From Actinoallomurus sp. (lineage in GTDB: Bacteria > Actinomycetota > Actinomycetes > Streptosporangiales > Streptosporangiaceae), in assembly GCA_025964685.1 (NCBI GenBank), contig JAOPYG010000029.1, positions 1 through 51,817 of the forward strand: a stretch of 51,817 nucleotides of DNA. Reading direction: 5' to 3'. The stretch's first letter is position 1. Every line of letters begins with the position of its first letter. Made by a program: the position numbers and the translations under genes. The notes beneath the pieces are model-generated. The model was not told where the DNA came from. It made no database searches and saw nothing but the letters and a program-made list of their open reading frames with translations. This document shows positions 25,566 through 34,898 of this stretch, piece by piece.

Positions 25566-26576
25566 GTGGACACCCTTAGAGTCGCGTTGATCGGCTATGG
25601 CACGGGGGGCGCCGTCTTCCACGCTCCGCTCATCTCGGCCGCGCCGGACCTGGAGCTCGCCGCGGTCGTGACGGCGAATCCGGAACGGCAGGCCGCCGTT
25701 CGGAGCCGTTACCCGCGGGCGGACATCCTCGACGGGCCGGACCGCGTCTGGGCCGGCGGATACGACCTGGTCGTCGTCACGACGCCGAACGAGCGGCACG
25801 TTCCGCTGGCGCGCGCCGCCCTCGACGCCGGAATTCCGGTCGTGGTCGACAAACCGGTCGCGCCGACGGCCGCCGAGGCCCTGTCGCTGGCCGGCGGGCC
25901 GCTCGTCGTGCCGTTTCACAACCGGCGCTGGGACGGCGACTTCCGCACCGTCGCCCGGCTCGCCGGCGAGGGAGCGCTGGGTCGCGTGCTGCGCCTGGAG
26001 TCACGCTTCACGCGCTGGCGCCCGCGCATCAAACCGGGCTGGAAGGAGACCGCCGACCCGGCCGCCGCGGGCGGCGTGCTGTACGACCTGGGCGCCCACC
26101 TCATCGACCAGGCGATCACCTTGTTCGGCACGCCGGAGAGCGTCTACGCGGAACTGGACGTACGCCGCCCGGGCGCGAAGGCCGTCGACGACGCGTTCGT
26201 CGCCCTGACCCATTCCGGCGGTGTCCGGTCCCACCTGTGGATGAGCGCGGTCAGCGCAGACCTCGGCCCGCGCTTTCGCGTCCTGGGCGACGAGGCCGCG
26301 TACACGACGTACGGGCTGGACGGCCAGGAGGCCCAGCTCCGCGACGGCCTGGTCCCCGGCGATAACGGCTTCGGGACGTCCCCGCCGGAGGAGTACGGCC
26401 TGCTCGGCACACCGGACCACGCCCGGCCGCACCGCACCGAACCCGGCCGCTACGACGACTTCTACCCCCAGGTCGCCGCCGCGATCCGCGGCGAGGCACC
26501 ACCCCCGGTGACCCTCGACGACGCCATCGCCGGCCTGCACGTCATCGAGACCGCCCTCCGGCAGGCCGGGCACTGA
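25566..26576 (+). CDS. Gfo/Idh/MocA-family oxidoreductase
   Basis: About 336 residues. The N-terminal Rossmann fold starts LRVALIGYGTGGAVFHAPLI; the EKP-type motif appears as VVVDKPVAPTAAEAL, and the C-terminal substrate domain has GGVLYDLGAHLIDQAITLFG. It would oxidise or reduce a sugar or inositol-like substrate with NAD(P). I prefer GTG 25566, preceded by ATGAGG at 6-nt spacing; ATG 25554 is four codons upstream but lacks a site. It converges with cobQ, 3 bp apart. Confidence 0.88.
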   Translation: MDTLRVALIGYGTGGAVFHAPLISAAPDLELAAVVTANPERQAAVRSRYPRADILDGPDRVWAGGYDLVVVTTPNERHVPLARAALDAGIPVVVDKPVAPTAAEALSLAGGPLVVPFHNRRWDGDFRTVARLAGEGALGRVLRLESRFTRWRPRIKPGWKETADPAAAGGVLYDLGAHLIDQAITLFGTPESVYAELDVRRPGAKAVDDAFVALTHSGGVRSHLWMSAVSADLGPRFRVLGDEAAYTTYGLDGQEAQLRDGLVPGDNGFGTSPPEEYGLLGTPDHARPHRTEPGRYDDFYPQVAAAIRGEAPPPVTLDDAIAGLHVIETALRQAGH

Positions 26577-26579
26577 GCC

Positions 26580-28076
26580 TCAGCCTCCCGGACCGCCCGG
26601 CGGGACGACCGGCAGGCCTTCCGGGGCGCCCGACTCGATGAGGCGTTCCAGCGCCCCGGTGTCCAGGTGGTGCTCGACCAGGTCGCCGAGGGCGTCGAGC
26701 TGAGCCTCGCGCAGGGCGGCGAAGTCGGTGTCCGGCGCGGGCGTGAAGGCGCGGCCCGCCGTACGCGCGACGTCGGCGAGGAACGCCCGGCGGAACCCGT
26801 TGTTCTCCAGCACACCGTGCCAGGTCGTCCCCCACACCGCGCCGTCGTGGCAGCCGTCGAGGAAGCGCTCGCCGCCCTCGACCGCGACGATCCCATGATG
26901 GATCTCATAGGCCTCCACCCGCTCGCCGTACGCCTCGCCGGAGGGACGGCGCAGGGTCTTGTCCGGGGCGAACTCCACGCGCGCGGGCAGGAGGCCGAGG
27001 CCGCGTACGGGGCCCGCGCACGACTCCACGTCGTCGAGGATCTCCCGGGCGAGCATCTGGTATCCGCCGCAGATCCCGAACACGGGCCGTCCGGCGCGGG
27101 CCCGGCGGGTGATCTCGCCGGCGAGCCCACGCTCGTGCAGCCAGCCCAGGTCGGCGACGGTGGCCCGCGAGCCGGGCAGCACGACGAGGTCCGCGTCGGC
27201 AAGCTCGCCGGGGGTGGTCGCGAACGACACGGCCACGCCGGGCTCGGCCGCAAGCGCGTCGACGTCGGTGAAGTTGGAGATCCGCGGCAGCCGCACGACC
27301 GCGACGCGCAGCGTCTCACCGCCCTCGATCGGCGCGAGGGCCGTACGGGGCGCGCCCAGCGCCAGGGAGTCCTCGACGTCGAGCCCGAGGCCGTCCAGCC
27401 ACGGCAGCACGCCGTAGACGTTCCGCCCGGTCAGCGCGGTGATCTGCGCCAGTCCGGGGGCGAGCAACTCGGGCGCGCCGCGGAACTTGTTGATCACGAA
27501 GCCGGCGACGAGTCGCTGGTCCTCCGGCTCCAGCAGCCCGACCGTGCCGTACAGCGCGGCGAAGACCCCGCCCCGGTCGATGTCACCGACGACGATCACG
27601 GGCAGCCCGGCGGCGCGGGCCAGGCCCATGTTCGCCAGGTCGCCGTTGCGCAGGTTGATCTCGGCGGGGCTGCCGGCGCCCTCGCAGATCACCACGTCGT
27701 ACTCGGCGCGCAGCGTGGCCAGGCTCGTCGCGACGACCTCGCGAAGCCGTGCCTTGTGCTCGCCGTACCCCAGGGCGTCCACCTCGGCGACCGGATGGCC
27801 GAGCACGACCACCTGGCTGCGCCGGTCCGAGCCGGGTTTGAGCAGCACGGGGTTCATGTGGGCGGACGGTTCGACGCGGGCGGCGGCGGCCTGCATGACC
27901 TGCGCCCGGCCGATCTCCGCGCCGTCGGCGGTGACCATCGAGTTGAGCGACATGTTCTGTGCCTTGAACGGCGCGACCCGTACGCCTCGGCGGGCCAGCC
28001 ACCGGCAGAGCCCGGCCGTGAGCACGCTCTTGCCGGCGTCGGAGGTCGTGCCCGCGACCAGCAGCGCGCCCTTCAT
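26580..28076 (-). CDS. cobQ: Cobyric acid synthase CobQ
   Basis: A 498-residue ATP-dependent amidase that makes four amidations of the corrin ring. The N-terminal P-loop is [15 protein letters not shown] (9-23), followed by [12 protein letters not shown]. The C-terminal glutamine amidotransferase has the nucleophile motif [10 protein letters not shown] with Cys near residue 333, and EIHHG with the catalytic His. ATG 28076 overlaps the stop of cobD by 4 nt (ATGA), so the two are coupled. It acts in late cobalamin synthesis, downstream of CobN. Confidence 0.95.
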   Translation of the reverse strand: MKGALLVAGTTSDAGKSVLTAGLCRWLARRGVRVAPFKAQNMSLNSMVTADGAEIGRAQVMQAAAARVEPSAHMNPVLLKPGSDRRSQVVVLGHPVAEVDALGYGEHKARLREVVATSLATLRAEYDVVICEGAGSPAEINLRNGDLANMGLARAAGLPVIVVGDIDRGGVFAALYGTVGLLEPEDQRLVAGFVINKFRGAPELLAPGLAQITALTGRNVYGVLPWLDGLGLDVEDSLALGAPRTALAPIEGGETLRVAVVRLPRISNFTDVDALAAEPGVAVSFATTPGELADADLVVLPGSRATVADLGWLHERGLAGEITRRARAGRPVFGICGGYQMLAREILDDVESCAGPVRGLGLLPARVEFAPDKTLRRPSGEAYGERVEAYEIHHGIVAVEGGERFLDGCHDGAVWGTTWHGVLENNGFRRAFLADVARTAGRAFTPAPDTDFAALREAQLDALGDLVEHHLDTGALERLIESGAPEGLPVVPPGGPGG

Positions 28077-28987
28077 CGGCGGCGTCCGAGGGCGAATCGG
28101 CCGCCGACCGCGAGCGCCGCGGCGGCGAGGGTGACCGCGCGGGACAGGCGTACGGCGCGGCGGATGTCGCCGGTCTCCGGCGGACGCCCGTCGCCGAGCT
28201 CGGGCCGGTGCTCGACCCGGGACTGGTAGACGTTGACGCCGCCGAGCCGCACCCCGAGCGCGCCGGCGAACGCCGCCTCGCAGCGTCCGGCGTTCGGGCT
28301 GGGATGCGCGCCGCCGTCGCGGCACAGGGTCCGGTACGCCTCGCGCGGCGAGCCTCCGACGAGCGGGGCGCACGCGGCGGTGAGCAGCCCGGTCAGCCGG
28401 GCCGGCACCCAGTTGGCCACGTCGTCGGCGCGCGCGGCGGCCCACCCGAAGTTGGCGTACCGGGGACTGCGGTGGCCGACCATCGCGTCAAGGGTGTTCA
28501 CCGCGCGGTACGCCAGCAGACCGGGCACGCCGAGGACGGCTCCCCAGAACAGGGGCGCGACGGCGGCGTCGGAGGTGTTCTCGGCGATCGACTCGACCGT
28601 CGCACGGGTGAGCTCCTTCGCGTCGAGGGCGGCCGGGTCACGCCCGCACAGGTGCGGCAACCGGGCGCGCGCGGCCTCGAGGTCGCCGGCCTCCAGCGAC
28701 GCCTCCATCGCCTTGCCCTCACGCGCCAGGGAGGTCCCGCCGAGCACGGCCCAGGTCGCGGCCGCCGTGGGCAGTGAGCGACGGCGCGCCGCGACCGCTC
28801 CCAGCCCCGCGGCGCCCAGCACGCACACGCCGGCGAACACCGCCCCGCGCGCCCGCGAGTCCGCGTACAGGCGGCGTTCGAGCGCGCCCGCCGCACGCCC
28901 GAAGGCGGCGACCGGATGGCCGCGCCGCGGATCACCGGTCAGCGCGTCCAGCGCCACCCCGGCGAGCAGCCCCCTCTGGATCGTCAT
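28073..28987 (-). CDS. cobD: Adenosylcobinamide-phosphate synthase CobD/CbiB
   Basis: A 304-residue membrane protein that attaches the aminopropanol arm to adenosylcobyric acid. Characteristic stretches are [36 protein letters not shown] and [18 protein letters not shown], with [10 protein letters not shown] later. Several hydrophobic helices ([29 protein letters not shown]) agree with the family. It is the first gene of a cobD-cobQ pair. No cobalamin riboswitch was found in the short gap before it, unlike cobN. Confidence 0.94.
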   Translation of the reverse strand: MTIQRGLLAGVALDALTGDPRRGHPVAAFGRAAGALERRLYADSRARGAVFAGVCVLGAAGLGAVAARRRSLPTAAATWAVLGGTSLAREGKAMEASLEAGDLEAARARLPHLCGRDPAALDAKELTRATVESIAENTSDAAVAPLFWGAVLGVPGLLAYRAVNTLDAMVGHRSPRYANFGWAAARADDVANWVPARLTGLLTAACAPLVGGSPREAYRTLCRDGGAHPSPNAGRCEAAFAGALGVRLGGVNVYQSRVEHRPELGDGRPPETGDIRRAVRLSRAVTLAAAALAVGGRFALGRRR

Positions 28988-29065
28988 GCCACGACCTTAG
29001 GGCCGCGTCGCATGAGGGTTCGCCGTGAGGGGATCATGGATGCCGGGCGAAGGAAGGACACGAGC

Positions 29066-29932
29066 ATGGAACTCACGGCGGAACCCTGTTCACCGGTGCG
29101 CGTCGAGCACGCCGAGGGACCGTTCTGGTACGGCGACCGGTTCGGCTGGGTGGACATCATGGCGGGGACGCTGTGGGTGGCCGGCTTCGACGGTACGGTC
29201 CTCACCGAGCCACGGTCCTATGACGTGGGCCGTCCACTCGGCGCCGCGGTCCCCCGCTGGGACGGGGGGTGGCTCCTCGCCGCCGGCACCGCCTTCCTCA
29301 CGCTGGAGGAGGACGGCACGGTGACGCCGCTCACCGACGATCTGGCCGACGCTTCGGTGGTCCGCATGAACGACGGCAAGTGCGACCCGGCCGGGCGGTT
29401 CTGGGCCGGCACGATGGCCTATGACGAGTCACGGCCGATCGCCTCGCTGTACGTCTTCGACGGCACGGTCCGCAAGGTCCTGGACGACGTGACGATCTCC
29501 AACGGCCTGGGCTGGAGCCCCGACCACCGCACGATGTACTACATCGACACCCCGACCCGGCGCGTGGACGCGTTCGACTACGACGTGCGGACCGGGGAGG
29601 TGTCGAGGCGCCGGTCCTTCATCGAGGTCGAGGGCGGCCATCCCGACGGTATGACGGTCGATGACGAGGGGTTCCTGTGGGTGGCGCTGTGGGGCGGCGG
29701 GGCGGTGCGCCGCTACGACCCCTCCGGCCGGCCCGTCGCCACGGTCCGCCTGCCGGTGACGAACGTGTCGAGCTGCGCCTTCGGCGGTCCCGGCGACGCG
29801 ACGCTGTTCGTCACGACGTCCCAGCAGGGCCTGTCACCGGAGCAGCGCGCCGCGGAACCGGACGCGGGCCGCATCTTCCGCGTCGACCCGGGCGTCAGCG
29901 GACCATCCGCCACCCCCTTCGGCCGGCCGTGA
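29066..29932 (+). CDS. SMP-30/gluconolactonase/LRE-family lactonase
   Basis: A 288-residue six-bladed beta-propeller of the SMP-30 family. Metal-ligand motifs are visible: the glutamate in HAEGPFWY, the asparagine in RMNDGKCDPAGRFWAGTM, the asparagine in ISNGLGWSPD and the aspartate in GHPDGMTVDDEGFLWVALW. It should hydrolyse a sugar lactone with a divalent metal. ATG 29066 follows AGGAAGGA. It is divergent from cobD, and the next gene begins 33 bp downstream. The substrate is not determined. Confidence 0.92.
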   Translation: MELTAEPCSPVRVEHAEGPFWYGDRFGWVDIMAGTLWVAGFDGTVLTEPRSYDVGRPLGAAVPRWDGGWLLAAGTAFLTLEEDGTVTPLTDDLADASVVRMNDGKCDPAGRFWAGTMAYDESRPIASLYVFDGTVRKVLDDVTISNGLGWSPDHRTMYYIDTPTRRVDAFDYDVRTGEVSRRRSFIEVEGGHPDGMTVDDEGFLWVALWGGGAVRRYDPSGRPVATVRLPVTNVSSCAFGGPGDATLFVTTSQQGLSPEQRAAEPDAGRIFRVDPGVSGPSATPFGRP

Positions 29933-29965
29933 GCCTGAGGCATTAGCCCGCCGGATCCACGGTTG

Positions 29966-31753
29966 ATGAGCCATGATTCATCCGTGGGCGAATGGTCACT
30001 TCCCGGATACATCACCCTGCAAGAGCTCGGACGGGGCGGTTTCGGCCGTGTCGTGCTGGCCCGGCACGAAGGTTCAGGCACGCATGTCGCCGTGAAGTAC
30101 CTGACCGTGGCCGACGACGGCTTCCGTACGGAGTTCCGTACGGAAGCCCAGGTCCTGCGCGGTCTGAACGATCCTCATGTGGTACGCCTCTTCGACTATG
30201 TCGAGGCGCCGCAGGGGGCGGCGATCGTAATGGAGGCGATCGACGGGGTCTCGCTCCGTGCGCTGCTCGGCGACCACGGCAGGCTCGAGCCGGAGGCCGC
30301 GCTGGCGGTGCTGAAGGGGTCGCTGCTCGGCCTGGGTGCCGCGCATCGGGTGGGCGTCGTGCACCGTGACTACAAGCCCGCCAACGTCATGGTCGGCGGC
30401 GACGGGCAGAGCAAACTCATCGATTTCGGCATCGCGCTGCGCTCCGGCACGGCGGGGCAGATCGTCGGCACTCCGGCGTACATGGCGCCGGAGCAGTGGG
30501 CCGGGGCGCCCGCCTCGCCTTCCACCGACGTGTACGCCGCCACCTGCGTGTTCTTCGAGTGCGTCACAGGCCGCACTCCCTACCAGGGGCACACGACGGA
30601 GGCGTACCGCGCGCTGCACACGACCGGTCAGATCCCCGCGGAGGAGGCGCCGCCGCCGGTCCAGGCGCTGATCCGCCGCGGTCTGGCCAAGCATCCGGCC
30701 GGCCGTCCGCCGGGCGCGGCGGAGTTCGCCTCCGAGCTGGAGGCGGCGGCCACCGCCGCGTACGGGCCGGAATGGGAGTCGAACGGCTGGCGCCGCCTGG
30801 CCGAGACCGCGGCCGGTCTGGCCGCGCTCTTCCCGCTCGCCGCCCTGGTCTCGCACCTGGCTCCGGGCGCGGCGGCCGGTCACCTGAGCGGAGCCGCGGC
30901 GGGCAAGGCGGCCGCGGCCACCGGACGCGGCGTGCTGACCAAGCTGTTCGGCGCCAACGCCGCGGTCAAGGCGGCGGCCGTGGCCACCGGCGTCGTCGTG
31001 GTGGGTTCGGCGGGTACCGCCGCGATCGTCGTCAGCCACCACAAGCCGAAGAAACCCAAGCCCGTCGCCGTGGCACCCCTGCGGGTCGAACTGGCCTCCT
31101 ACAGCCGGCCGGTCTCCGGCCTCGACCTGCGGAACGCCCGCTATGCCCAGGTGAGCGGCGTGCCGGACGCGGCCGTGCAACGCAAGGTCAACGAGGTGCT
31201 GCTCGGGCCGCTCGACTGGGCGGTCGAGGAGATGCGGGCGCAGACCGCGAATGCCCAGCCGCCCTGCGCGAAACCGACCGTCCTGCAGGCCCGGCCCGAG
31301 ATCGGACTGCGCGGACCGCGGCTGCTGTCGGTCCGCTACGAGCTGCCGATGACGTTCTGCTTCGCCGCCGACTACGAACTGCCACGCGTCGCCCTCAACG
31401 TCGACCTGCGCACCGGGAAGGCGCTGACGGCCGAGGAGGTGTTCCGTCCCGAGACGCTCACGACGAGCGGTCTCGCGACGCTGATGAAGCGGGTGAGGGC
31501 CCACTGGACCAATCCCGATTTCGGGCTGGTGTGCGCCCATCCTCCTCTGCTCCGCAAGGACTTCTCCCCGGGCGAGCCGCTCACGACCCAGCGACCCCAG
31601 CCTCCGAGCATCTCGGCGTTCCTCACGCCGAAGGGGCTGGAGGTCATGTGGTCACATGCGGGCAGCGAGTGCCCCTTCTACTCGGTCACCCTGCCGTACG
31701 CCGAGTCTCGGGACCTGCTCGATCCGCGGATCGTCGCGGAGCTGCCCCGATAG
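29966..31753 (+). CDS. Transmembrane Ser/Thr protein kinase with RsiV-like outer domain
   Basis: A 595-residue protein. Kinase domain about 14-262: glycine loop GRGGFG (22-27), Lys44, catalytic loop HRDYKPAN (Asp135), DFG (153-155), GTPAYMAPEQW. After an Ala-rich stretch (about 278-332) comes a membrane helix (333-357) and a basic KPKKPKP stop-transfer. The outer part (about 370-595) includes ELPRVALNVDLRTGKALTAEEVF, which resembles the DUF3298/RsiV sensor domain that binds lysozyme in anti-sigma factors. A wall or host-enzyme signal is plausible but unproven. A GTG at 29984 is an alternative start. Confidence 0.87.
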   Translation: MSHDSSVGEWSLPGYITLQELGRGGFGRVVLARHEGSGTHVAVKYLTVADDGFRTEFRTEAQVLRGLNDPHVVRLFDYVEAPQGAAIVMEAIDGVSLRALLGDHGRLEPEAALAVLKGSLLGLGAAHRVGVVHRDYKPANVMVGGDGQSKLIDFGIALRSGTAGQIVGTPAYMAPEQWAGAPASPSTDVYAATCVFFECVTGRTPYQGHTTEAYRALHTTGQIPAEEAPPPVQALIRRGLAKHPAGRPPGAAEFASELEAAATAAYGPEWESNGWRRLAETAAGLAALFPLAALVSHLAPGAAAGHLSGAAAGKAAAATGRGVLTKLFGANAAVKAAAVATGVVVVGSAGTAAIVVSHHKPKKPKPVAVAPLRVELASYSRPVSGLDLRNARYAQVSGVPDAAVQRKVNEVLLGPLDWAVEEMRAQTANAQPPCAKPTVLQARPEIGLRGPRLLSVRYELPMTFCFAADYELPRVALNVDLRTGKALTAEEVFRPETLTTSGLATLMKRVRAHWTNPDFGLVCAHPPLLRKDFSPGEPLTTQRPQPPSISAFLTPKGLEVMWSHAGSECPFYSVTLPYAESRDLLDPRIVAELPR

Positions 31754-31765
31754 GCGTACCGCGAG

Positions 31766-32137
31766 TCAGACGCTCCCGTCGGGGGAGGACCACCACTCCT
31801 CGAAGGAACGGCAGCGGCCGTCCTCGTCGAAGCGCATGATCCACAGGTCGCGGAACTCCTCCTCGACCGGGTCGCCGTAGGTGACCTCCACCCGGGCCAC
31901 GGCCGTGTCGCCGTCGACCGCGATGATCTCGCTGGTCATCTCGAATTCCTCGTCGGGACCGTCACGCTCCTCGTCCCACATCTCGACGATCGCCGGGAGG
32001 CCGACCAAGGGCTCATCGTAGGGCCCCTGCAGATAGGTGGCGTCCTCGGTGAAGTTCTCGCCCAGCGTTTCGGTGCCCGGCTTGCGCCAGGCACGCTCGT
32101 AGCCGGCGATCCAGGCCGCCACCCGTTCCTTGTTCAT
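31766..32137 (-). CDS. NTF2/SnoaL-like fold protein
   Basis: A 123-residue protein from ATG 32137. The pattern is WIAGYERAWRKPGTETLGENFTEDA split over the first helix, then YLQGPYDEPLVGLPAIVEMW and a curved sheet ending RCRSFEEWWSSPDGSV, typical of the DUF4440/SnoaL-2 group. The fold hosts many unrelated activities, so no reaction is proposed. It lies 4 bp after the oxidase gene on the same strand and is probably co-transcribed with it. It converges with the kinase gene. Confidence 0.82.
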   Translation of the reverse strand: MNKERVAAWIAGYERAWRKPGTETLGENFTEDATYLQGPYDEPLVGLPAIVEMWDEERDGPDEEFEMTSEIIAVDGDTAVARVEVTYGDPVEEEFRDLWIMRFDEDGRCRSFEEWWSSPDGSV

Positions 32138-32141
32138 GAGA

Positions 32142-33281
32142 TCAGTGTGACCGACGAAACGGCCTCCGGTGACCATACGGCTGGAGCGACGCCTGGCTAC
32201 CGCCGGGCGGCGTGAGCGCGAAGCGGGCGATCGGCGCACCGCCCTCGACCAGATCGGCGACGAGTTCGCCGATCAGCGGCGCGAACTTGGCGCCGTGGCC
32301 CGAGCACGGCGAGCAGACCACGAGGGGACCCTGGCGGTCCAGGATGAAGTCCTCCCCCGGCGCCATGGTGTAGAGGCAGGTCGTCTCCGACCGGACGTCC
32401 GGGTCCAGGCCGGGCAGCCACTCCCGCACATATCCCAGGGCGCGTTCGCGCGCCGCCGGGTCGACGGTGAAGTCACGGGTGTCGGCGGTGGTGACCGTGC
32501 CGTTCACGTGTTCGCCCACCTTGAAGAGCGGCCCCTCGGGCAGGGCGTACATCTCCAGGGACTCGGGCGAGGCGCCGTGCACGATCGTCGGCCAGGGGCC
32601 GGGCTCGCGCGGGGTGAAATAGAAGACCTGCTGCTGGGTCACGGTCAGCGTCGGCAGCGGCACGAGCCCGTCGAGCAGGGGGCCGATCCAGCTTCCCGCG
32701 GCGACGACGGCGGTCTCCGCGTGCCAGGTCTCGCCGCCGGCTCGGAACCGCACGCCGTCGCCGTCCGGCTCCAGGTCGCGTACGGGCAGGTCATGGGCGA
32801 TCTGGGCCCCGGCCTCGGCGGCGAGCCGGGCCATCGCCGTGACGGCCGCCTCGGGGTCGATCACTCCGCCCTCCGGATCGCGGACGACGGGACCGGTGAA
32901 GCGAATGCCCGGCCAGCGCGCGGCGGCGTCCGCCGGGGCGAGGAGCTCCGCGGCGACACCGTGCTCCCTGAGCAGGGCCGCCATGCGTTCCGGTTCACGG
33001 CCGGGACCGTGGTCGATGCCGCCGACCCGCTCCAGCACCGGCCGGCCGGCCTCGGCCTCAAGCCGTTCCCACAGCCGGCGGGCACGGCCCGTCAGCTCGA
33101 CGTAGAGCGGATCGAGATACGCACGGCGGAAGATCCGCGAATGCCCGTGCGAACTGCCCCGCCGGTGTCCGGCCTCGAAGGCGTCGAACGCCGCCACCGT
33201 GTGCCCGCGCCGTGCCGCCACCCACGTGGCCGCCGATCCGGACAGCCCGAGCCCCACCACCGCCACATCCACATGCCGCAT
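32142..33281 (-). CDS. Sarcosine / N-methyl-L-tryptophan oxidase-like flavoprotein
   Basis: A 379-residue member of the monomeric sarcosine oxidase family. The FAD dinucleotide motif is VVGLGLSGSA (GxGxxG at 10-15). HSRIFRRAY matches the active-site arginine region of this family. Cys302 in TCLYTMAPGEDFILD corresponds to the cysteine that binds FAD covalently, and SGHGAKFAP is the conserved C-terminal FAD loop. It would oxidise an N-methylated amino acid, releasing formaldehyde and H2O2. I start at ATG 33281 because the FAD strand begins there. Confidence 0.88.
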   Translation of the reverse strand: MRHVDVAVVGLGLSGSAATWVAARRGHTVAAFDAFEAGHRRGSSHGHSRIFRRAYLDPLYVELTGRARRLWERLEAEAGRPVLERVGGIDHGPGREPERMAALLREHGVAAELLAPADAAARWPGIRFTGPVVRDPEGGVIDPEAAVTAMARLAAEAGAQIAHDLPVRDLEPDGDGVRFRAGGETWHAETAVVAAGSWIGPLLDGLVPLPTLTVTQQQVFYFTPREPGPWPTIVHGASPESLEMYALPEGPLFKVGEHVNGTVTTADTRDFTVDPAARERALGYVREWLPGLDPDVRSETTCLYTMAPGEDFILDRQGPLVVCSPCSGHGAKFAPLIGELVADLVEGGAPIARFALTPPGGSQASLQPYGHRRPFRRSH

Positions 33282-33393
33282 GAACGAGATCCTGGCGGGT
33301 CGCCGCGACGGCCCGCGCGGCGGGGCGACCACGGGCAAGTTGGTGCAGGTTAACCCTGGTCTGGTAGGTCTGGAGCGGACATATTAGGATACG

Positions 33394-33408
33394 TATGCAA
33401 GTTGCATA
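33394..33408. promoter_or_regulatory. TATGCAA-G-TTGCATA operator candidate
   Basis: A perfect 7+1+7 palindrome lies in an unusually AT-rich patch (about 33381-33415). It sits between the divergent oxidase gene and the leader peptide/methyltransferase-like gene. A possible -10 (TAGGAT, from 33385) lies just before it on the plus strand. Confidence 0.65.
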
Positions 33409-33431
33409 TAAAGATGCGAAGGAGGGGATCG

Positions 33432-33485
33432 GTGGTCCACCACCCCCATGGCGTGCGCGTCTCCCCATTCCAGAGCCTCCGATGA
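33432..33485 (+). CDS. Putative 17-residue leader peptide
   Basis: The ORF GTG-to-TGA reads VVHHPHGVRVSPFQSLR. Its GTG follows the strongest ribosome-binding site of the region (AAGGAGGGG, 4-nt spacing). Its TGA overlaps the ATG of the next gene (ATGA), which has no site of its own, so translation of the downstream gene would depend on this peptide. It is rich in His, Pro, Val and Arg. It lies 24 bp after the TATGCAA palindrome. No homologue is recalled; it could also simply be a coupling ORF. Confidence 0.45.
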   Translation: MVHHPHGVRVSPFQSLR

Positions 33486-34021
33486 ACGGCCCGGCCGCCG
33501 CCGAAGCCGGGCGTAGCCCACTCGACGAAGTCGCTCTCGGGAGCCTCCTCGCCGGTGCCGCGACGGGCGGGACCGGCCCTGTCCGCCTCGTCGGCGCGCA
33601 CCTGCACGACCTCGCCACGCGGCTGGTCGTCGACGGTGTGGCCGTGGAGGCCACCGTCCCCGGACGCCGGGGCGCACGAGCGCTGCGCCGGGCGTTGCGG
33701 CGAGCCGGGCAGCGGTCCGCCCTCACGCCGGTCGTCGGCGACATCGGCATCGATCTGCCCTTCCCCGACTCCGGCGCTGACGTGCTCGTCTGCCGTCTCG
33801 ACCCGCAGACGTTCCCCTTTCCCCGGCACACGGTCCGTGAGCTGGGCCGGGCCGTCAGTCCCGGGGGGATGGTCGTGCTGCTGACCGGCGTTCGCCCGCC
33901 GTGGCCGGCCGGGCTGGTCGACGCGTGGGCGGCCTCGGCCGGACTGGCCCCGCAGGTGGAACGCGGGGTGGGAGGCGCCCTGCCGTTCGCCGGCGCCGTC
34001 TACCGGTCACGCCTCGCCTAG
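33482..34021 (+). CDS. Degenerate class I methyltransferase-like protein
   Basis: A 179-residue protein from ATG 33482. The C-terminal half resembles Methyltransf_11 proteins: GDIGIDLPFPDSGADVLVC, then HTVRELGRAVSPGGMVVLL. The region that should carry the SAM-binding glycine motif reads PVRLVGAHLHDLATRLV and lacks GxGxG, so SAM binding is doubtful. A longer frame from 33395 (MQVAYKDAK) would begin inside the palindrome and is less likely. The stop overlaps the stop of the convergent permease gene within CTAG. Function unknown. Confidence 0.6.
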   Translation: MNGPAAAEAGRSPLDEVALGSLLAGAATGGTGPVRLVGAHLHDLATRLVVDGVAVEATVPGRRGARALRRALRRAGQRSALTPVVGDIGIDLPFPDSGADVLVCRLDPQTFPFPRHTVRELGRAVSPGGMVVLLTGVRPPWPAGLVDAWAASAGLAPQVERGVGGALPFAGAVYRSRLA

Positions 34022-34863
34022 GGGATTGACGGCGTCGGTGCCGCCGCGGGTTCGCCGAACCGGGTGAGGGCGAGGGCGCCCGCCACCGCCAGGGCGAAGC
34101 CGGCCACGGCGACCCATCCAAAGCCCTGTCGCGTCCCGTCACCGAGCAGGAACACCCCGATCAGCGCCGGCATCAGCGTCTCCGCGACGACCACCGCGGC
34201 CGTGGTCGTGGTGACCGCGCCGCGCTGCAACGCGGTGGCGAAGAACAGCAGCCCCACCAGGCCGCCGCCCGCGACGGCGTACGTCGCCGGGTCATGCAGC
34301 AGGTCGAGCGGGGACAGGCTCGTGATCACCCTGGCGCCGATCGCCACGAAGCCGAAGCCGAGCCCGGCGGCCACTCCGAGGGCGGCGGATCTGGCCTGGC
34401 CCCGCAACCGCCCGGCCAGCATGCCGCCGACGGCGACGACGGCGACGCAGCCGAGCAGCACGAGCCGGAACCGCAGGCTGACGTGCGCCGGGTGCTCGTG
34501 GCCGGACGAGAGCCCGAGCATGGCGAGCCCCACGCACACCGCGGCGACCGCCGCCCATTCGGCGCCGGTCAGCCGGACGTGCAGCACGCGTACGGCGACC
34601 ACGGCCGTGACCGCGAGGTTGGCCGCGATGGCCGCCTGCACCACGAACAGCGGCAGGCTGCGCAGCGCGGCGAGCTCCGCCACGAATCCGAGCAGGTCCA
34701 GGCACGTACCCAGCACGAACGGGAGCCGGCGCAGCAGGCCGACCAGCAGCCATGGGTCGACGCCCTCACCCGCGGGCGCCGACCTGGCCGCGACCGCCTG
34801 CAGCACGGTGGCGACGCCGAAGCACACGGCCGCGGCGATCGCCCCCAGCAGGCTCAGCAGCAC
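34018..34863 (-). CDS. DMT/EamA-like membrane transporter
   Basis: A 281-residue protein made almost entirely of hydrophobic helices (about 9-10), with the internal repeat expected of the drug/metabolite transporter superfamily. AIAANLAVTAVVAVRVLHVRL and VVVAETLMPALIGVFLLGD are the paired helices that close each half. The arrangement also resembles NIPA-type Mg2+ transporters. The start is GTG 34863. Substrate unknown. It stands alone on its strand, followed upstream by a 59-bp inverted-repeat element. Confidence 0.8.
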   Translation of the reverse strand: MLLSLLGAIAAAVCFGVATVLQAVAARSAPAGEGVDPWLLVGLLRRLPFVLGTCLDLLGFVAELAALRSLPLFVVQAAIAANLAVTAVVAVRVLHVRLTGAEWAAVAAVCVGLAMLGLSSGHEHPAHVSLRFRLVLLGCVAVVAVGGMLAGRLRGQARSAALGVAAGLGFGFVAIGARVITSLSPLDLLHDPATYAVAGGGLVGLLFFATALQRGAVTTTTAAVVVAETLMPALIGVFLLGDGTRQGFGWVAVAGFALAVAGALALTRFGEPAAAPTPSIP

Positions 34864-34898
34864 CGCAGATCACCACAGAGGCTCATCCCCCGAGCCTA

